Shown: piece by piece, positions 8,666-17,623 of the stretch
How the letters are laid out: each line of letters starts with the position of its first letter
Position numbering within the stretch: position 1 is the first letter of the stretch
DNA from: Arthrobacter sp. ISL-48
GTDB lineage: Bacteria; Actinomycetota; Actinomycetes; Actinomycetales; Micrococcaceae
Assembly: GCF_018613805.1 (NCBI RefSeq)
Contig: NZ_JAGGPL010000002.1
Location: forward strand, 101,336 to 165,335
Direction: 5' to 3'
DNA: 64,000 bases
Translations under genes and position numbers: made by a program
Notes under the pieces: generated by a model
What the model was told of the DNA's origin: nothing
Databases searched by the model: none
What the model saw: only the letters and a program-made list of their open reading frames with translations

Positions 8666-9645
8666 GATTCGACCTTGTTTGTCAGGCGGTAGATGATCAC
8701 CGAGGCAGCCCCGACCACCGCTGCCAGGATAATGGAAAGGGCGGCCGCGTAGTTCAGGTTGCCAACCTGGAACGCCTGGTTGTAGATAACCATGCTGGGA
8801 GTGAAGTCCTTGGTGATGGACTCGGGCGAAATAGATCGGAACAGCGTTGGCTCATTGAAGATCTGGAGCGTTCCGATAATCGAGAGGAGGCCGGTCAGGA
8901 CCAGCGACCCCCGGACGTATGGCACCTTGATGGACATGGCTATCCGGAATTCCGAGGCACCATCCACCCGGGCTGCATCGAAGATTTCGCGCGGGACTGC
9001 CTGCAGGGCGCCAAAGAGGATCAGCATGTTGAAGCCGATGGAGCCCCAGACGGCCAGGTTGCCTATCGACACCCAGATCATGCTGCCGGAGAAAAAGTCG
9101 GTGTGCACCCCGAACAAGCCGAAGAAGGGCCGGAGGGGTCCCACCACCGGGCTGTACAGGTAGAGCCAGATCATGATGGCCACAATGCCGGGGATCATGT
9201 ACGGAATCAGGAGAATCAGCCGGAAGCGGTTGGCCACCCGGCGCTTCACTGCGTCGATCAGAAGCGCCAATGTGAGGCTGATTAGTTGGATGACGGGCAC
9301 AATCACGACGGCGTAGATGCTCACCCGGAGCATTGAGTCCCAGAAGACCGGGTCCACGAGTCCCCGGGCGAAATTGTCGAACCCTGCGAAGCTGACCGTG
9401 GCCGCACCGAAGCCCAGACCGGAGGTCTTGGAGGAGAAAAGACTCTGGCCTAGTCCGACCACCACAGGCAGGAGCGTGAACACCGCGAATCCGATGACAA
9501 ACGGCCACGTGAACGACGCCCCCTTGATCCGCTGCTTCGTGCGCCACGAAAACCGGGGAGACGCGGAGGCACCTGCCCGTGCCTGCCTGGAGGGCTTCTG
9601 TTCTGCGCCGTCTAGGCTTTTACGGACTTCTACTCTGGAAGACAT
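8662..9645 (-). CDS. Carbohydrate ABC transporter permease (MalF type)
   Basis: A 327-residue membrane protein with a 35-residue basic N-terminal tail and about six membrane spans (first: WPFVIGFAVFTLLPVVVGLG). The EAA loop is FDAARVDGASEFRIAMSIKVP-like near residue 240. The ATG follows AGAGGAGACGCGG. It overlaps the MalG-type partner gene by four bases and follows the binding protein gene by 44 bases. It forms the translocation channel together with the MalG-type subunit. Confidence 0.92.
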   Translation of the reverse strand: MSSRVEVRKSLDGAEQKPSRQARAGASASPRFSWRTKQRIKGASFTWPFVIGFAVFTLLPVVVGLGQSLFSSKTSGLGFGAATVSFAGFDNFARGLVDPVFWDSMLRVSIYAVVIVPVIQLISLTLALLIDAVKRRVANRFRLILLIPYMIPGIVAIMIWLYLYSPVVGPLRPFFGLFGVHTDFFSGSMIWVSIGNLAVWGSIGFNMLILFGALQAVPREIFDAARVDGASEFRIAMSIKVPYVRGSLVLTGLLSIIGTLQIFNEPTLFRSISPESITKDFTPSMVIYNQAFQVGNLNYAAALSIILAAVVGAASVIIYRLTNKVES

Positions 9646-9689
9646 CCGCGTCTCCTCTCTGTTACGGATCTCCGAAGAGAACCGGATGG

Positions 9690-11027
9690 TTACTTGCTGA
9701 CCTCGTATTTGATGCCCTTGGAGTCAAGATCCTTCGCGATGAAGGCCTGGACGTTGGTCATCGCTTGCTTCAGGGTGATCTGCTTGGCCATGGCCTTGCC
9801 CCACTGGTCCTGCATCTCCGGGAACCAGGCGTCGTAGTCCGGCCCGCGCTCGAACTTGCCGACGGCGGCATTCTGGGCTTTCGCAATCACGGCGCCAACT
9901 TCAGCGGCCGGCTGGGATCCGAAAATCTTGTCCGGGACGACGTTCGCCGTGTAGGCGGACACATCGGCAAGATTGGTGGGAACGCCCACGGAGCCAGTCT
10001 TCTGGTTCTTGCCGGCTTCTATGGCGTCCTTCGAGGTGGAGGCCCAGTTCACGTATTCAACGGCGGCGGCGGGATGTTCACAGCCGACGGGGACGAAGCC
10101 GGGATCGGCCACGCCGGAGCTCACAAACTGCTTTGCGTCCTTGAACTGCGGGACGTCCACTGCCTGCCACTGTCCCAGGGACGCCTTGAAGTTGGTCTGG
10201 TAACCGGTCATGGACCACCAGGCCAACGGCACGGTGGCGAGCTGGCCGCTGTCAAAGTAGGAGTACAAGGCGGGCCTGTCCTTGTAGGTCTGGTGGGCCA
10301 CCAGGTCGTTGTCCACCAGCTGCTGGATGATGTCGACGGCCTTCATGGTCGCGTCGTCCTGCAGATTAACCTTCCACTTGTCGCCGTCGATCGCGAACCA
10401 GCTGGCACCGGCCTGCTGGGACATCTGCAGGAGGGTTGACGGGTCTTCTCCGGCCAGGTTGATGACGGTAACGCCATGGGTCTTGAGTTCCTTGCCGACG
10501 GTGACGAAGTCCTCCCAGGTCTTTGGAACAGCCAGTCCGAACTTGTCGTAGACGGCTTTGTTGGCCATCATGAAGGTTGCCGAGGGTCCCGCCGGGAAGC
10601 CGAAGAACTTACCGTCAACCTGTGCAGCGGCCTGGGCGCCTGTGCTGTAGGCGTCCTTGATCGGCTCCACGTATTGGGTGATGTCCTGGGCCCAGCCGTT
10701 GACGAGTGTCGTGGTGATCGGGGCGATCCCGGGCATGAAGCAGGGAATGTCCTTCTTCGATTCCATGACATTTCTGAAGTTTGTCTGGGTGGCTGTGTTG
10801 CTTGCCTGCAGGACGTAGTTGACCTTGATCTTGTCGTGGCTCGCATTGAAGGCGTCAACAACGTGCTGTGTTGACTCGGCATCCCAGCCCCAGACATCGA
10901 TCGTGACGGGACCCGCGTCTGCTGCCGGGGCGGGCGCCGTGGCGCTTCCGCAGCCAGCCAAGAGACCGAGTGCTGCGACCGCGGCGGATATAGACAGCGC
11001 TTTCCTCTTGATGATTTTCGTGCTCAT
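9690..11027 (-). CDS. Sugar-binding lipoprotein of an ABC importer (family 1 solute-binding protein)
   Basis: A 445-residue extracytoplasmic binding protein. The signal peptide ends at the lipobox LLAGC (Cys about residue 26), so the mature protein is lipid-anchored. The mature part starts with a Pro/Ala linker and ITIDVWGWDAES-like strand, followed by the family-1 pattern including NLAGEDPSTLLQMSQQAGASWF and KDAIEAGKNQKTGSVGVPTN. AAGGAAGTGAACAG precedes the ATG. It leads the operon with the two permeases, and two LacI-type operators lie 137-258 bases upstream, pointing to induction by a sugar. The sugar itself is not evident. Confidence 0.9.
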   Translation of the reverse strand: MSTKIIKRKALSISAAVAALGLLAGCGSATAPAPAADAGPVTIDVWGWDAESTQHVVDAFNASHDKIKVNYVLQASNTATQTNFRNVMESKKDIPCFMPGIAPITTTLVNGWAQDITQYVEPIKDAYSTGAQAAAQVDGKFFGFPAGPSATFMMANKAVYDKFGLAVPKTWEDFVTVGKELKTHGVTVINLAGEDPSTLLQMSQQAGASWFAIDGDKWKVNLQDDATMKAVDIIQQLVDNDLVAHQTYKDRPALYSYFDSGQLATVPLAWWSMTGYQTNFKASLGQWQAVDVPQFKDAKQFVSSGVADPGFVPVGCEHPAAAVEYVNWASTSKDAIEAGKNQKTGSVGVPTNLADVSAYTANVVPDKIFGSQPAAEVGAVIAKAQNAAVGKFERGPDYDAWFPEMQDQWGKAMAKQITLKQAMTNVQAFIAKDLDSKGIKYEVSK

Positions 11028-11163
11028 CTGTTCACTTCCTTGTGGTGGTTCATGCGTCGGGAGACTTTGTCGGGGATGTCGTTGTCCTGCAGCCGGGGCG
11101 CTGCAGGACAGGTAACTGTCTGTGGGATACCGTGGACCATTCGAAGCATCCTGGCATCGATGA

Positions 11164-11177
11164 GGAAAACGTTATCC
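11164..11177. promoter_or_regulatory. LacI-type operator 1 upstream of the sugar ABC operon
   Basis: GGAAAACGTTATCC, a near-palindrome centred on AACGTT, repeats exactly the core of the second site at 11269-11282. The spacing between centres is 105 bases (ten helical turns), as expected for looping between two repressor dimers. No LacI gene is adjacent. Confidence 0.65.
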
Positions 11178-11265
11178 CCGGTTTTGATGATGCCATGTGA
11201 GGGGCCCCACATTCAAGCCCCCGGGGGCGCATTTCTTTTCCCTGGGGCGGGAACTCGCCATTCGA

Positions 11266-11285
11266 GTAGGAAAACGTTATCCTAC
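11266..11285. promoter_or_regulatory. LacI-type operator 2 upstream of the sugar ABC operon
   Basis: GTAGGAAAACGTTATCCTAC is a 20-base inverted repeat with a single symmetric mismatch pair. Its central 14 bases are identical to the site at 11164-11177. The pair lies between the ABC operon (minus) and the Usp terminator, so it most likely controls the ABC operon. Confidence 0.7.
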
Positions 11286-11333
11286 CTGACCGAATGACAC
11301 CGGTATCCGGCGGCATCCCGCAGCCCACACGCG

Positions 11334-11399
11334 AAAATCCGAGGCTTGTCCGCGGAACCGCGCCGTGAAGGGCGGGAACCGCGGACAAACCTCGGATTC
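11334..11399 (-). terminator. Intrinsic terminator after the Usp gene
   Basis: A long inverted repeat (AATCCGAGGCTTGTCCGCGG against CCGCGGACAAACCTCGGATT, with an inner GC-rich stem) lies just downstream of the minus-strand Usp gene and ends in TTTT on that strand. It also shields the ABC operon regulatory region from read-through. Confidence 0.85.
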
Positions 11400-11416
11400 G
11401 TTTGTTAAGGCGGAGC

Positions 11417-11818
11417 TCAGCCAGCCATGCCAGCCTTAACCGCCAATACCGGGCAGGACGCTTCGAGCAGAATGCGCTGGGCGGTGCTGCCCATGATCAG
11501 CTTGCCCACCGGCGTCCTGCGGCGCAGCCCGATCACAATCAGCTCGGCATCGTGCTCCTCTGCGGCATCGAGGACCTCCGCTGCCGCGTCATGCCCACGG
11601 ACCGGCTGCTTGATCACGTGGTCAATTCCCTGGGTTGCCAGCCGAACCTCGATACTCTGGATCTCCGGCTCCTGGGCATATCTGTTGTCCACCAGGGCAT
11701 CACCCTTGGACGAGTTGATGACCAGCAAGGTGTTGTTGCTCTTGCGGGCCTCCGAGATGGCCCGGGTGAGCGCCGCTTCGCCCTCTGGTGTGGGGACGTA
11801 TCCCACCACGATCGTCAT
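11417..11818 (-). CDS. Universal stress protein, single domain
   Basis: A 133-residue UspA-fold protein: MTIVVGYVPTPEGEAALTRA start, LLVINSSKGD, and the ATP-loop-like IVIGLRRRTPVGKLIMGSTAQRILLEASCPVLAVK with the G-2x-G-9x-G(S) arrangement close to the nucleotide-binding Usp subgroup. AAGGAG lies eight bases before the ATG. It lies downstream of the tct operon in the same direction, with a repeat-rich gap between, and has its own terminator. Usp proteins are induced under starvation or respiratory stress; the specific role is unknown. Confidence 0.9.
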   Translation of the reverse strand: MTIVVGYVPTPEGEAALTRAISEARKSNNTLLVINSSKGDALVDNRYAQEPEIQSIEVRLATQGIDHVIKQPVRGHDAAAEVLDAAEEHDAELIVIGLRRRTPVGKLIMGSTAQRILLEASCPVLAVKAGMAG

Positions 11819-11892
11819 GGTTGCTCCTTGTGGTCCGTTGCCTGTATGTGTGGTGTTCTACCGCTGCCTGCGAAGTGACGGCGTGGACGTAC

Positions 11893-11960
11893 TAGCCGTC
11901 GCCGTGGTCCTAGCCGTCGCCGTGGTCCTAGCCGTCGCCGTCGCCGTCGCCGTCGCGGCC
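11893..11960. repeat. Tandem repeat at the 3' end of tctA
   Basis: Two exact copies of the 18-mer TAGCCGTCGCCGTGGTCC (11893-11910, 11911-11928) run into a GTCGCC hexamer array up to about 11960. Read on the minus strand this encodes the Asp-Gly tail of TctA, and each 18-mer carries an in-frame TAG, so the gene ends in a series of spaced stop codons. Confidence 0.85.
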
Positions 11961-13559
11961 GACGTCTCCGTCGGCCGGTCCGTCGGCGCGGTGGCTCCCA
12001 TGGCTGACGGAGCCGCGCGTCACATCTGTCGGTTCGGATCCGCGGCTGGCGTTTGCAGGCAGGAAGCTGGTGACCGGACGGTTTCGCCGCCACAGCTTCA
12101 GCAGCAGCGGCCAGACGAGGATGATCGCCACAATGATGTAAATAACGACGGCGATCGGTTCGCTGAAGAGCCCGGAGGGGTCACCGGCGCTCAGCTTCAA
12201 GGTCTTGCGGAGCTGGCCTTCAATGCGTGGGCCCAGGATCACGCCGAGGATGAGTGGCAGCACGGGGAGTCCGAAGCGCCGCATCATGAACCCGAGCGCA
12301 CCCAGCACCAGCAGGATTACCAGGTCGAAGGCCTGCAGATTCACCGAATAGGCGCCCAGCGTGGCGAAGAACAGGATTCCCGCATACAGGTAAGGACGAG
12401 GGAGCTGCAGGAGCCTGGCCCACAGCGGCGCCAGGGGCAGGTTGATGACCAGGAGCAGGAAATTGCCGATGAAGAGGCTAGCAATCAGGGCCCAGACCAG
12501 GGGTCCCTGGCTCTCGAACAGTTGCGGGCCAGGCTGGATGCCGTACGAGGTGAAGGCCGCCAGCATCACGGCTGCCGTGGCGTTGGTGGGCAGGCCCAGG
12601 GCCAGCATGGGGGTCAGTGTGCCTGCGGCCGCCGCATTGTTGGCGGCTTCCGGCCCGGCCACGCCCTCGATTGCGCCCTTGCCGAACTCTTCAGGGTGCT
12701 TGCTGAGCCGCTTCTCCGTGACGTAGGAGAGGAACGTGGGGATCTCGGCACCGCCGGCCGGAAGAGCTCCGAACGGAAAGCCGAACGCGGTTCCGCGCAG
12801 CCAGGGCTTCCAGGACCGCTTCCAGTCCTGTTTGCCCATCCACGGCTGGCCTACGGGGATGATGTTCAACGGCGTGCGGCGCAGGTGAGCGGCCACCCAG
12901 AGCGCCTCACCGACGGCGAAGATGGCCACGGCCACCACGACAATATCGAGTCCGTCAGCCAGCAGGGGCTGGCCGAACGTGAGGCGTGCCTGCCCGGTGA
13001 CGGAGTCCAGGCCCACCAGGCCGATTGCGAGTCCGAGCCCCAGCGAGGCGAAGCCGCGGAGGCGGGACGATCCCAGGACGGCCGTGACCGCCAGGAGCGC
13101 AAGCACCATGATGGCGAAGTAGCTGGGCGAACCAAGGCTGACGGCGAACGTCACCACAATTGGTGCGCAGACGGCCAGCAGCGCGGTGCCGATGGTGCCG
13201 GCAACGAACGAGCCGATGGCCGCCGTCGCCAGTGCTTGGGCAGCTCTGCCGGCTTTCGCCATCTTGTTGCCTTCGATGGCCGTAACCACCGACGACGATT
13301 CCCCCGGAGTGTTAAGCAGGATGGACGTCGTGGAACCGCCGTACATGCCGCCGTAATAAATGCCGGCGAACATAATGAAAGCGCTGGTGGGCTCGAGGGC
13401 GTAGGTGACCGGGAGCAGCAAGGCAATAGACATGGCCGGCCCGATTCCCGGGAGCACGCCGACGGCGGTACCCAGGACCACGCCGATCACGGCATAGAGG
13501 AAATTCATGGGGGTCAGGGCCGTGGCAAAGCCGTCCATAAGGGAGGAAAAGACATCCAT
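11928..13559 (-). CDS. tctA: Tripartite tricarboxylate transporter, large permease TctA
   Basis: A 543-residue integral membrane protein with about eleven to twelve spans. The TctA signatures are visible: [44 protein letters not shown] and [19 protein letters not shown] glycine-rich loops. It is the main translocation subunit of a secondary, binding-protein-dependent citrate/tricarboxylate importer. The start shares one base with the tctB stop. The extreme C-terminus is a low-complexity Asp-Gly repeat arising from a DNA microsatellite, which is unlikely to matter for transport. Confidence 0.95.
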   Translation of the reverse strand: MDVFSSLMDGFATALTPMNFLYAVIGVVLGTAVGVLPGIGPAMSIALLLPVTYALEPTSAFIMFAGIYYGGMYGGSTTSILLNTPGESSSVVTAIEGNKMAKAGRAAQALATAAIGSFVAGTIGTALLAVCAPIVVTFAVSLGSPSYFAIMVLALLAVTAVLGSSRLRGFASLGLGLAIGLVGLDSVTGQARLTFGQPLLADGLDIVVVAVAIFAVGEALWVAAHLRRTPLNIIPVGQPWMGKQDWKRSWKPWLRGTAFGFPFGALPAGGAEIPTFLSYVTEKRLSKHPEEFGKGAIEGVAGPEAANNAAAAGTLTPMLALGLPTNATAAVMLAAFTSYGIQPGPQLFESQGPLVWALIASLFIGNFLLLVINLPLAPLWARLLQLPRPYLYAGILFFATLGAYSVNLQAFDLVILLVLGALGFMMRRFGLPVLPLILGVILGPRIEGQLRKTLKLSAGDPSGLFSEPIAVVIYIIVAIILVWPLLLKLWRRNRPVTSFLPANASRGSEPTDVTRGSVSHGSHRADGPADGDVGRDGDGDGDG

Positions 13560-14071
13560 CAGAGAATCCCTTCCAGGAGCCCGGCGGGCAGCGCGATGCC
13601 GAGGCCAAGGTAGAAGCCGTAAAAGGTGAGCAGCGACATGGCCAGGGAAACGAGCCCGTCACGGACGTAGTGCCGGCTTCCCAGGGCCCACACGCTGCCC
13701 CAGAACAGGATGGTTCCCGAGATCACCCATCCGGCCCAGTCGATCAGGAGGATGTTGGCGATGAAGGCGCCAGCCAGGGGCAGGACGGTCCTCCAGTCGG
13801 CGGGGTGGGTGAGATCCACGTCCTCACCCTCCTCCGCCTCGCCTTTACCGCCGCGGAGTACGTTCACGGCCAGCAGGACAGCGCAGACAATGAGCAGTCC
13901 GGCCACGATATAGGGGAGGGTCTTCGGGCCCACTGGATCCGAGTTGGAGTACGGGGTAGCCAGGCCAAGTGCGTCCCAGAGGACCAGGGCCCCGGCCGCC
14001 CCGAGCAGGAGGGCAACCCCCAGCTCGGAGCGGCCTTTGAGCCGTGAGGTCAAAGAGGTTGAGGAGCTCAC
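13559..14071 (-). CDS. tctB: Tripartite tricarboxylate transporter, small permease TctB
   Basis: A 170-residue membrane protein with four predicted spans (for example [19 protein letters not shown] and the last, [22 protein letters not shown]). It is the small, poorly conserved subunit of the TTT family. The ATG overlaps the tctC stop by four bases and the tctA start by one, showing tight translational coupling in the order tctC-tctB-tctA. Confidence 0.93.
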   Translation of the reverse strand: MSSSTSLTSRLKGRSELGVALLLGAAGALVLWDALGLATPYSNSDPVGPKTLPYIVAGLLIVCAVLLAVNVLRGGKGEAEEGEDVDLTHPADWRTVLPLAGAFIANILLIDWAGWVISGTILFWGSVWALGSRHYVRDGLVSLAMSLLTFYGFYLGLGIALPAGLLEGIL

Positions 14072-15075
14072 GCCAGGCCAAGCTTCGTGAGGACGTCCGC
14101 CACCCGCTTGTCCTGCTCGGTAAGGAAGGTCTTGAAGTCGTCACCCGTGACAAACGCGTCGGTCCAGCTGTGGGTCTTCAGGGCTTCCTTCCACGCTGCA
14201 GTGCCGTGCATCTTTTCGATGGCTGCAATCAGGGAGGCCTTGTCTCCGTCGCTGATTCCCGGAGGAGCTACCATGCCGCGCCAGTTGCTGAACACCAGGT
14301 CGATGCCGGATTCCTTCAGCGTCGGTGCATCCACTCCGTCCAGGCGCTTTTCACCACTGGTGGCCAGGACACGCACCGCGCCTGATTCGATCTGCTTCAA
14401 GTACTCACCGGCACCGGAGGCCGCGAAGCCCAGCTTGTTTCCCAGGATGGCCGGGAGGAGGTCACCGCCGCCGTCGTAGGCAACGTAGTTGACCTTGGTG
14501 GCGTCGATGCCGACGGCTCCGGCAAGCTGCATGGGCAGCAGGTGGTCAGGACCGCCGGGAGATGATCCGCCGCCCACGGCGATGGACCCGGGATCGGCCT
14601 TCCAGGCCTTGACCAGGTCACCGATGGTCTTATAGGGCGAATCCTTGCTGACCATGATGGCGCCTGGCTCTTCGATGAGCTTGGCCAGCGGGGTGGTGTC
14701 CGTCAGTTTGGACTGGGACTTGTTGGTGTAGCTTGCGCCCACCACGCCAAGGCCCATCAGCATGGCGAGGTCGCCGTTGCCCTTTTCGTTGACGACGCGG
14801 GCCAGGCCCACGGTTCCGCCTGCGCCGGCGAGGTTAAAGACTTCGGTGTTGGTGGCGATCTTCTCGTCTTCGAGAACCTTCGCGGCGACACGGGCGGTGG
14901 TGTCGTATCCTCCACCCGCGGTGTTGGGGACCAGGATCTGGAGCCCGGTCAGCGGGCCGGCGGCGGCGCCGGAGCTGGATGGGGTGGAGTTCTTGCCGGT
15001 GGCACCGCAGCCGGTGGCCATCAGGGCGATGCCGGCGGCGACGGCGGCGATTCGCAATGCGCGGATCTGGCGCAT
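14068..15075 (-). CDS. tctC: Tripartite tricarboxylate transporter, extracytoplasmic binding protein TctC
   Basis: A 335-residue lipoprotein of the Bug/TctC family. The preferred ATG at 15075 follows AGAGGAACACC; a frame-open start at 15120 would add 15 residues with no binding site. The signal peptide ends at LMATGC. Family blocks include LQILVPNTAGGGYDTTARVA (binding loop 1), VFNLAGAGGTVGLARV and FVGGGSSPGG-type loop 2. It captures the carboxylate and delivers it to TctBA. It is divergent from a CitA/CitB-type two-component system, which probably senses the substrate and activates the operon. Confidence 0.94.
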   Translation of the reverse strand: MRQIRALRIAAVAAGIALMATGCGATGKNSTPSSSGAAAGPLTGLQILVPNTAGGGYDTTARVAAKVLEDEKIATNTEVFNLAGAGGTVGLARVVNEKGNGDLAMLMGLGVVGASYTNKSQSKLTDTTPLAKLIEEPGAIMVSKDSPYKTIGDLVKAWKADPGSIAVGGGSSPGGPDHLLPMQLAGAVGIDATKVNYVAYDGGGDLLPAILGNKLGFAASGAGEYLKQIESGAVRVLATSGEKRLDGVDAPTLKESGIDLVFSNWRGMVAPPGISDGDKASLIAAIEKMHGTAAWKEALKTHSWTDAFVTGDDFKTFLTEQDKRVADVLTKLGLA

Positions 15076-15309
15076 GGTGTTCCTCTTCTCAGTAAAGTCA
15101 GCGATAAAGCTAGTCAGCAAAACTGACTGGTGATCTGATGCTAGGCGCCACAGTGACGGACATCACTCTTGTGTACGCAGAGAAAGTTAAGTTCATTGCG
15201 TTCACGTTTCCGGCGCCCCACCCTGGGGATAGCATGCGTCCGGATCCAAGGCAGTGAGGGCAAGATGGCACGGGCGGAGTGGGGTATAGTTCCGATACCC
15301 TGCGGGGGC

Positions 15310-16932
15310 ATGGACCACACCATAGAAAGAACCACAGTGACTCGACGAAGAGGAATGTCCCTCGCAGGGCAGTACCTTGTTCTGCAGTTGCTCATTGTCC
15401 TGGCGGTGCTGGTTGCCGTAGTGGCCATTTCGCTGGCGCAGTCGGCCGCGGCCTTTGAAAGGATCGAGGGCCGCCGTGCGCTGTCCGCCGCCGAGGCACT
15501 GGGAGCCAACCCCACAGTGCGCGCACTCCTGCCGACCGCCGAACCACGGGGCGGCTCCGCCCTTCCCGCCGTGGCGGAGTCGGTACGGATAGTTTCCGGA
15601 TCGTCCAACGTGGCGATCGCGAAGCTTGATCGGACGGTAGTGGCGTCCTCCGATCCGAGCATGCTGGGCCGCCCCATGGAACTTGGGCCGAGCCGGGTGT
15701 TGGAGGGCCGGGCCTGGACGGGCGTTGTGGGCGGATCCGGCGAGGCAGCCCTGTCCGCCCACGTTCCAGTCCTGGACGACGAGGGCAAAATGATCGGCAT
15801 TGCGGCCATCAGCCGGAGCTACCCGTCCACGCTGGAACGCCTGGGGGACGCTGTACCGAATCTCCTCACGTACGTGGGGGTGGCCAGCGTGCTGGGCGTG
15901 GCAGGTTCCTTGCTGCTGGCCCGCCGGGTCAAGCGGCAGACACTGGGTATGGAACCCAGCGAAATCACCGGGCTGGTGGAGAACCGCGAGGCCATGCTGC
16001 ACGGACTGAAGGAAGGCGTGGTGGCACTCGATCCGCACGAACGCATCACAGTGGCCAATGACAGCGCCCGGGAATTACTGGGGCTGCCCGCGGACTGTGT
16101 GGGCAAGAATCTTGCCAGCCTGGCCGTGGAGCCGGCCCTGAAGGACGTCCTCACCCGCGAGCAGCCCGGTCCGGACCAACTGGCGCTGGTCGGGGACCGG
16201 ATGGTGGTGCTGAACAGGGTTCCCATCCGTTCCCGCGGCCGGGACATCGGTTCCGTGACCACCCTGCGCGACCGCACGGAACTGTCGTCCCTTGAGCGCG
16301 AACTGGGCACCACCCGGACCGCGACAGACACCCTGCGCGCCCAGGCCCATGAGTTCGCCAACCAGCTGCACGTGATCTCGGGGCTGATCCAGATCGGGGA
16401 GTACGATTCCGTGGTCCAGTTTGTGAATGGCGCCACCCTGGACAGGACGCGGCTCAACGACGACGTCACCAGCCGCATCCAGGACCCCGCACTGGCCGCC
16501 CTCCTGATCGCCAAGTCCAGCCTCGCCACCGAGCGCGGGGTCACGCTGCAGCTTGATCCGGAGTCCGCGCTGGGCCGCGTTGACGATGAGCTCTCCCGGG
16601 ACCTGACCACGGTGGTCGGAAACCTGGTGGACAACGCGTTCGACGCCGTTGCCGGCCTTCCGGAGGCAGCCGTCCGGGTCCAGGTGGAGGATGCGGACCA
16701 CGGCGTCACTGTCACGGTCAGGGATACCGGATCGGGCATCGTCCAGGGTGAAGCCGAAGAGATCTTCCGGCAGGGTTTCACCACCAAGGAACCAGGACCA
16801 GGTGGCAGCCGCGGCTTCGGGTTGGCGCTCTCCCGGGTGGTCTGCCGGCGAGACGGGGGTGACCTTACCGTGGCTAATGACAACGGGGCGGTCTTTACCG
16901 CACGGCTGAAACGAGGAAGGCCACAGCCATGA
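15310..16932 (+). CDS. Sensor histidine kinase, CitA/DcuS type
   Basis: A 540-residue membrane kinase. After a short N-terminus comes span 1 (YLVLQLLIVLAVLVAVVAIS), an extracytoplasmic sensor domain of about 130 residues, span 2 (LLTYVGVASVLGVAGSLLLA), a PAS domain, then the kinase core with phospho-acceptor His347 in QAHEFANQLHVISGL, the N box NLVDNAFDAV, and glycine boxes VRDTGSGI and GSRGFGLAL. The HEFxN-type H-box is the signature of the citrate/dicarboxylate sensor group. The start is uncertain: 15310 gives family length; 15169, 15265 and GTG 15337 are alternatives. It overlaps the regulator gene by four bases and diverges from tctC. Confidence 0.92.
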   Translation: MDHTIERTTVTRRRGMSLAGQYLVLQLLIVLAVLVAVVAISLAQSAAAFERIEGRRALSAAEALGANPTVRALLPTAEPRGGSALPAVAESVRIVSGSSNVAIAKLDRTVVASSDPSMLGRPMELGPSRVLEGRAWTGVVGGSGEAALSAHVPVLDDEGKMIGIAAISRSYPSTLERLGDAVPNLLTYVGVASVLGVAGSLLLARRVKRQTLGMEPSEITGLVENREAMLHGLKEGVVALDPHERITVANDSARELLGLPADCVGKNLASLAVEPALKDVLTREQPGPDQLALVGDRMVVLNRVPIRSRGRDIGSVTTLRDRTELSSLERELGTTRTATDTLRAQAHEFANQLHVISGLIQIGEYDSVVQFVNGATLDRTRLNDDVTSRIQDPALAALLIAKSSLATERGVTLQLDPESALGRVDDELSRDLTTVVGNLVDNAFDAVAGLPEAAVRVQVEDADHGVTVTVRDTGSGIVQGEAEEIFRQGFTTKEPGPGGSRGFGLALSRVVCRRDGGDLTVANDNGAVFTARLKRGRPQP

Positions 16933-17597
16933 TCAAGGTCCTGATCGTCGACGACGACTTCATGGTGGCCAAGGTCCACGCCGGCTTCATCCAGCGCACT
17001 CCTGGATTCGCCGTCGTCGGAGTGGCGCATACGGGAGCACAGGCCGTGACCGAGACCGAGCGTCTCCAGCCGGACCTGGTCCTGCTGGACATCCACCTGC
17101 CGGACATCAACGGCCTGGATCTGATGCAGAGACTGCGCGAGGTTGCCCCGGAGCTGGATGTCCTGGTGATCAGCGCCGCCCGTGAGGTGGAAACGGTCCG
17201 CAAGGCCCTCCGCGGCGGGATTGTCCATTACCTCATCAAGCCGTTCTCACAGACGGACCTCCAGGAACGGCTGGAGCATTACCGCAATACCTACCAGAGC
17301 CTGGACTCGTCCAAGGACGTGGCGGAGCAGTCGGACGTCAACCGGGTCTTCGGCCTGGACCGGACCGAGCGGCCCCTGCCAAAGGGCTGCAGCATCGAAA
17401 CACTGAAGCTGGTGGAGGAAGCCCTGAAGGCGGCCGACGGCGACCTGTCCGCTGCCGAAGTGGCCGTCCAGCTGGGCACATCGCGGGTGAGCGCGCGCCG
17501 CTACCTCGAGTATCTCCACGACGAGGGGGCGCTGGAGGTCCGGCTCAAGTACGGCGTGGGCCGGCCCGAGCGGCGCTATGTCCTCAAGGGCGGCTGA
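16929..17597 (+). CDS. Response regulator, CitB/DcuR type
   Basis: A 222-residue regulator. The receiver domain (residues 1-120) has the acidic pocket at VDDDF, phospho-acceptor Asp54 in LVLLDIHLPDING, and Lys in HYLIKPFS. The C-terminal part carries a helix-turn-helix near AAEVAVQLGTSRVSARRYLEYL. The ATGA overlap with the kinase gene shows co-translation. With its kinase it probably activates the divergent tctCBA operon on sensing a tri- or dicarboxylate, as known for CitAB and TctDE systems. Confidence 0.93.
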   Translation: MIKVLIVDDDFMVAKVHAGFIQRTPGFAVVGVAHTGAQAVTETERLQPDLVLLDIHLPDINGLDLMQRLREVAPELDVLVISAAREVETVRKALRGGIVHYLIKPFSQTDLQERLEHYRNTYQSLDSSKDVAEQSDVNRVFGLDRTERPLPKGCSIETLKLVEEALKAADGDLSAAEVAVQLGTSRVSARRYLEYLHDEGALEVRLKYGVGRPERRYVLKGG

Positions 17598-17623
17598 GCA
17601 AGTGCGGCTTGGGCGGCGGGAGC

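Noticed and set aside
12001..13613. Long plus-strand frame (728 codons from 11427) opposite tctA and the Usp gene
   Set aside because: Antisense to clearly recognised genes, rich in His/Gln/Arg/Asp as expected of GC-rich shadow frames.
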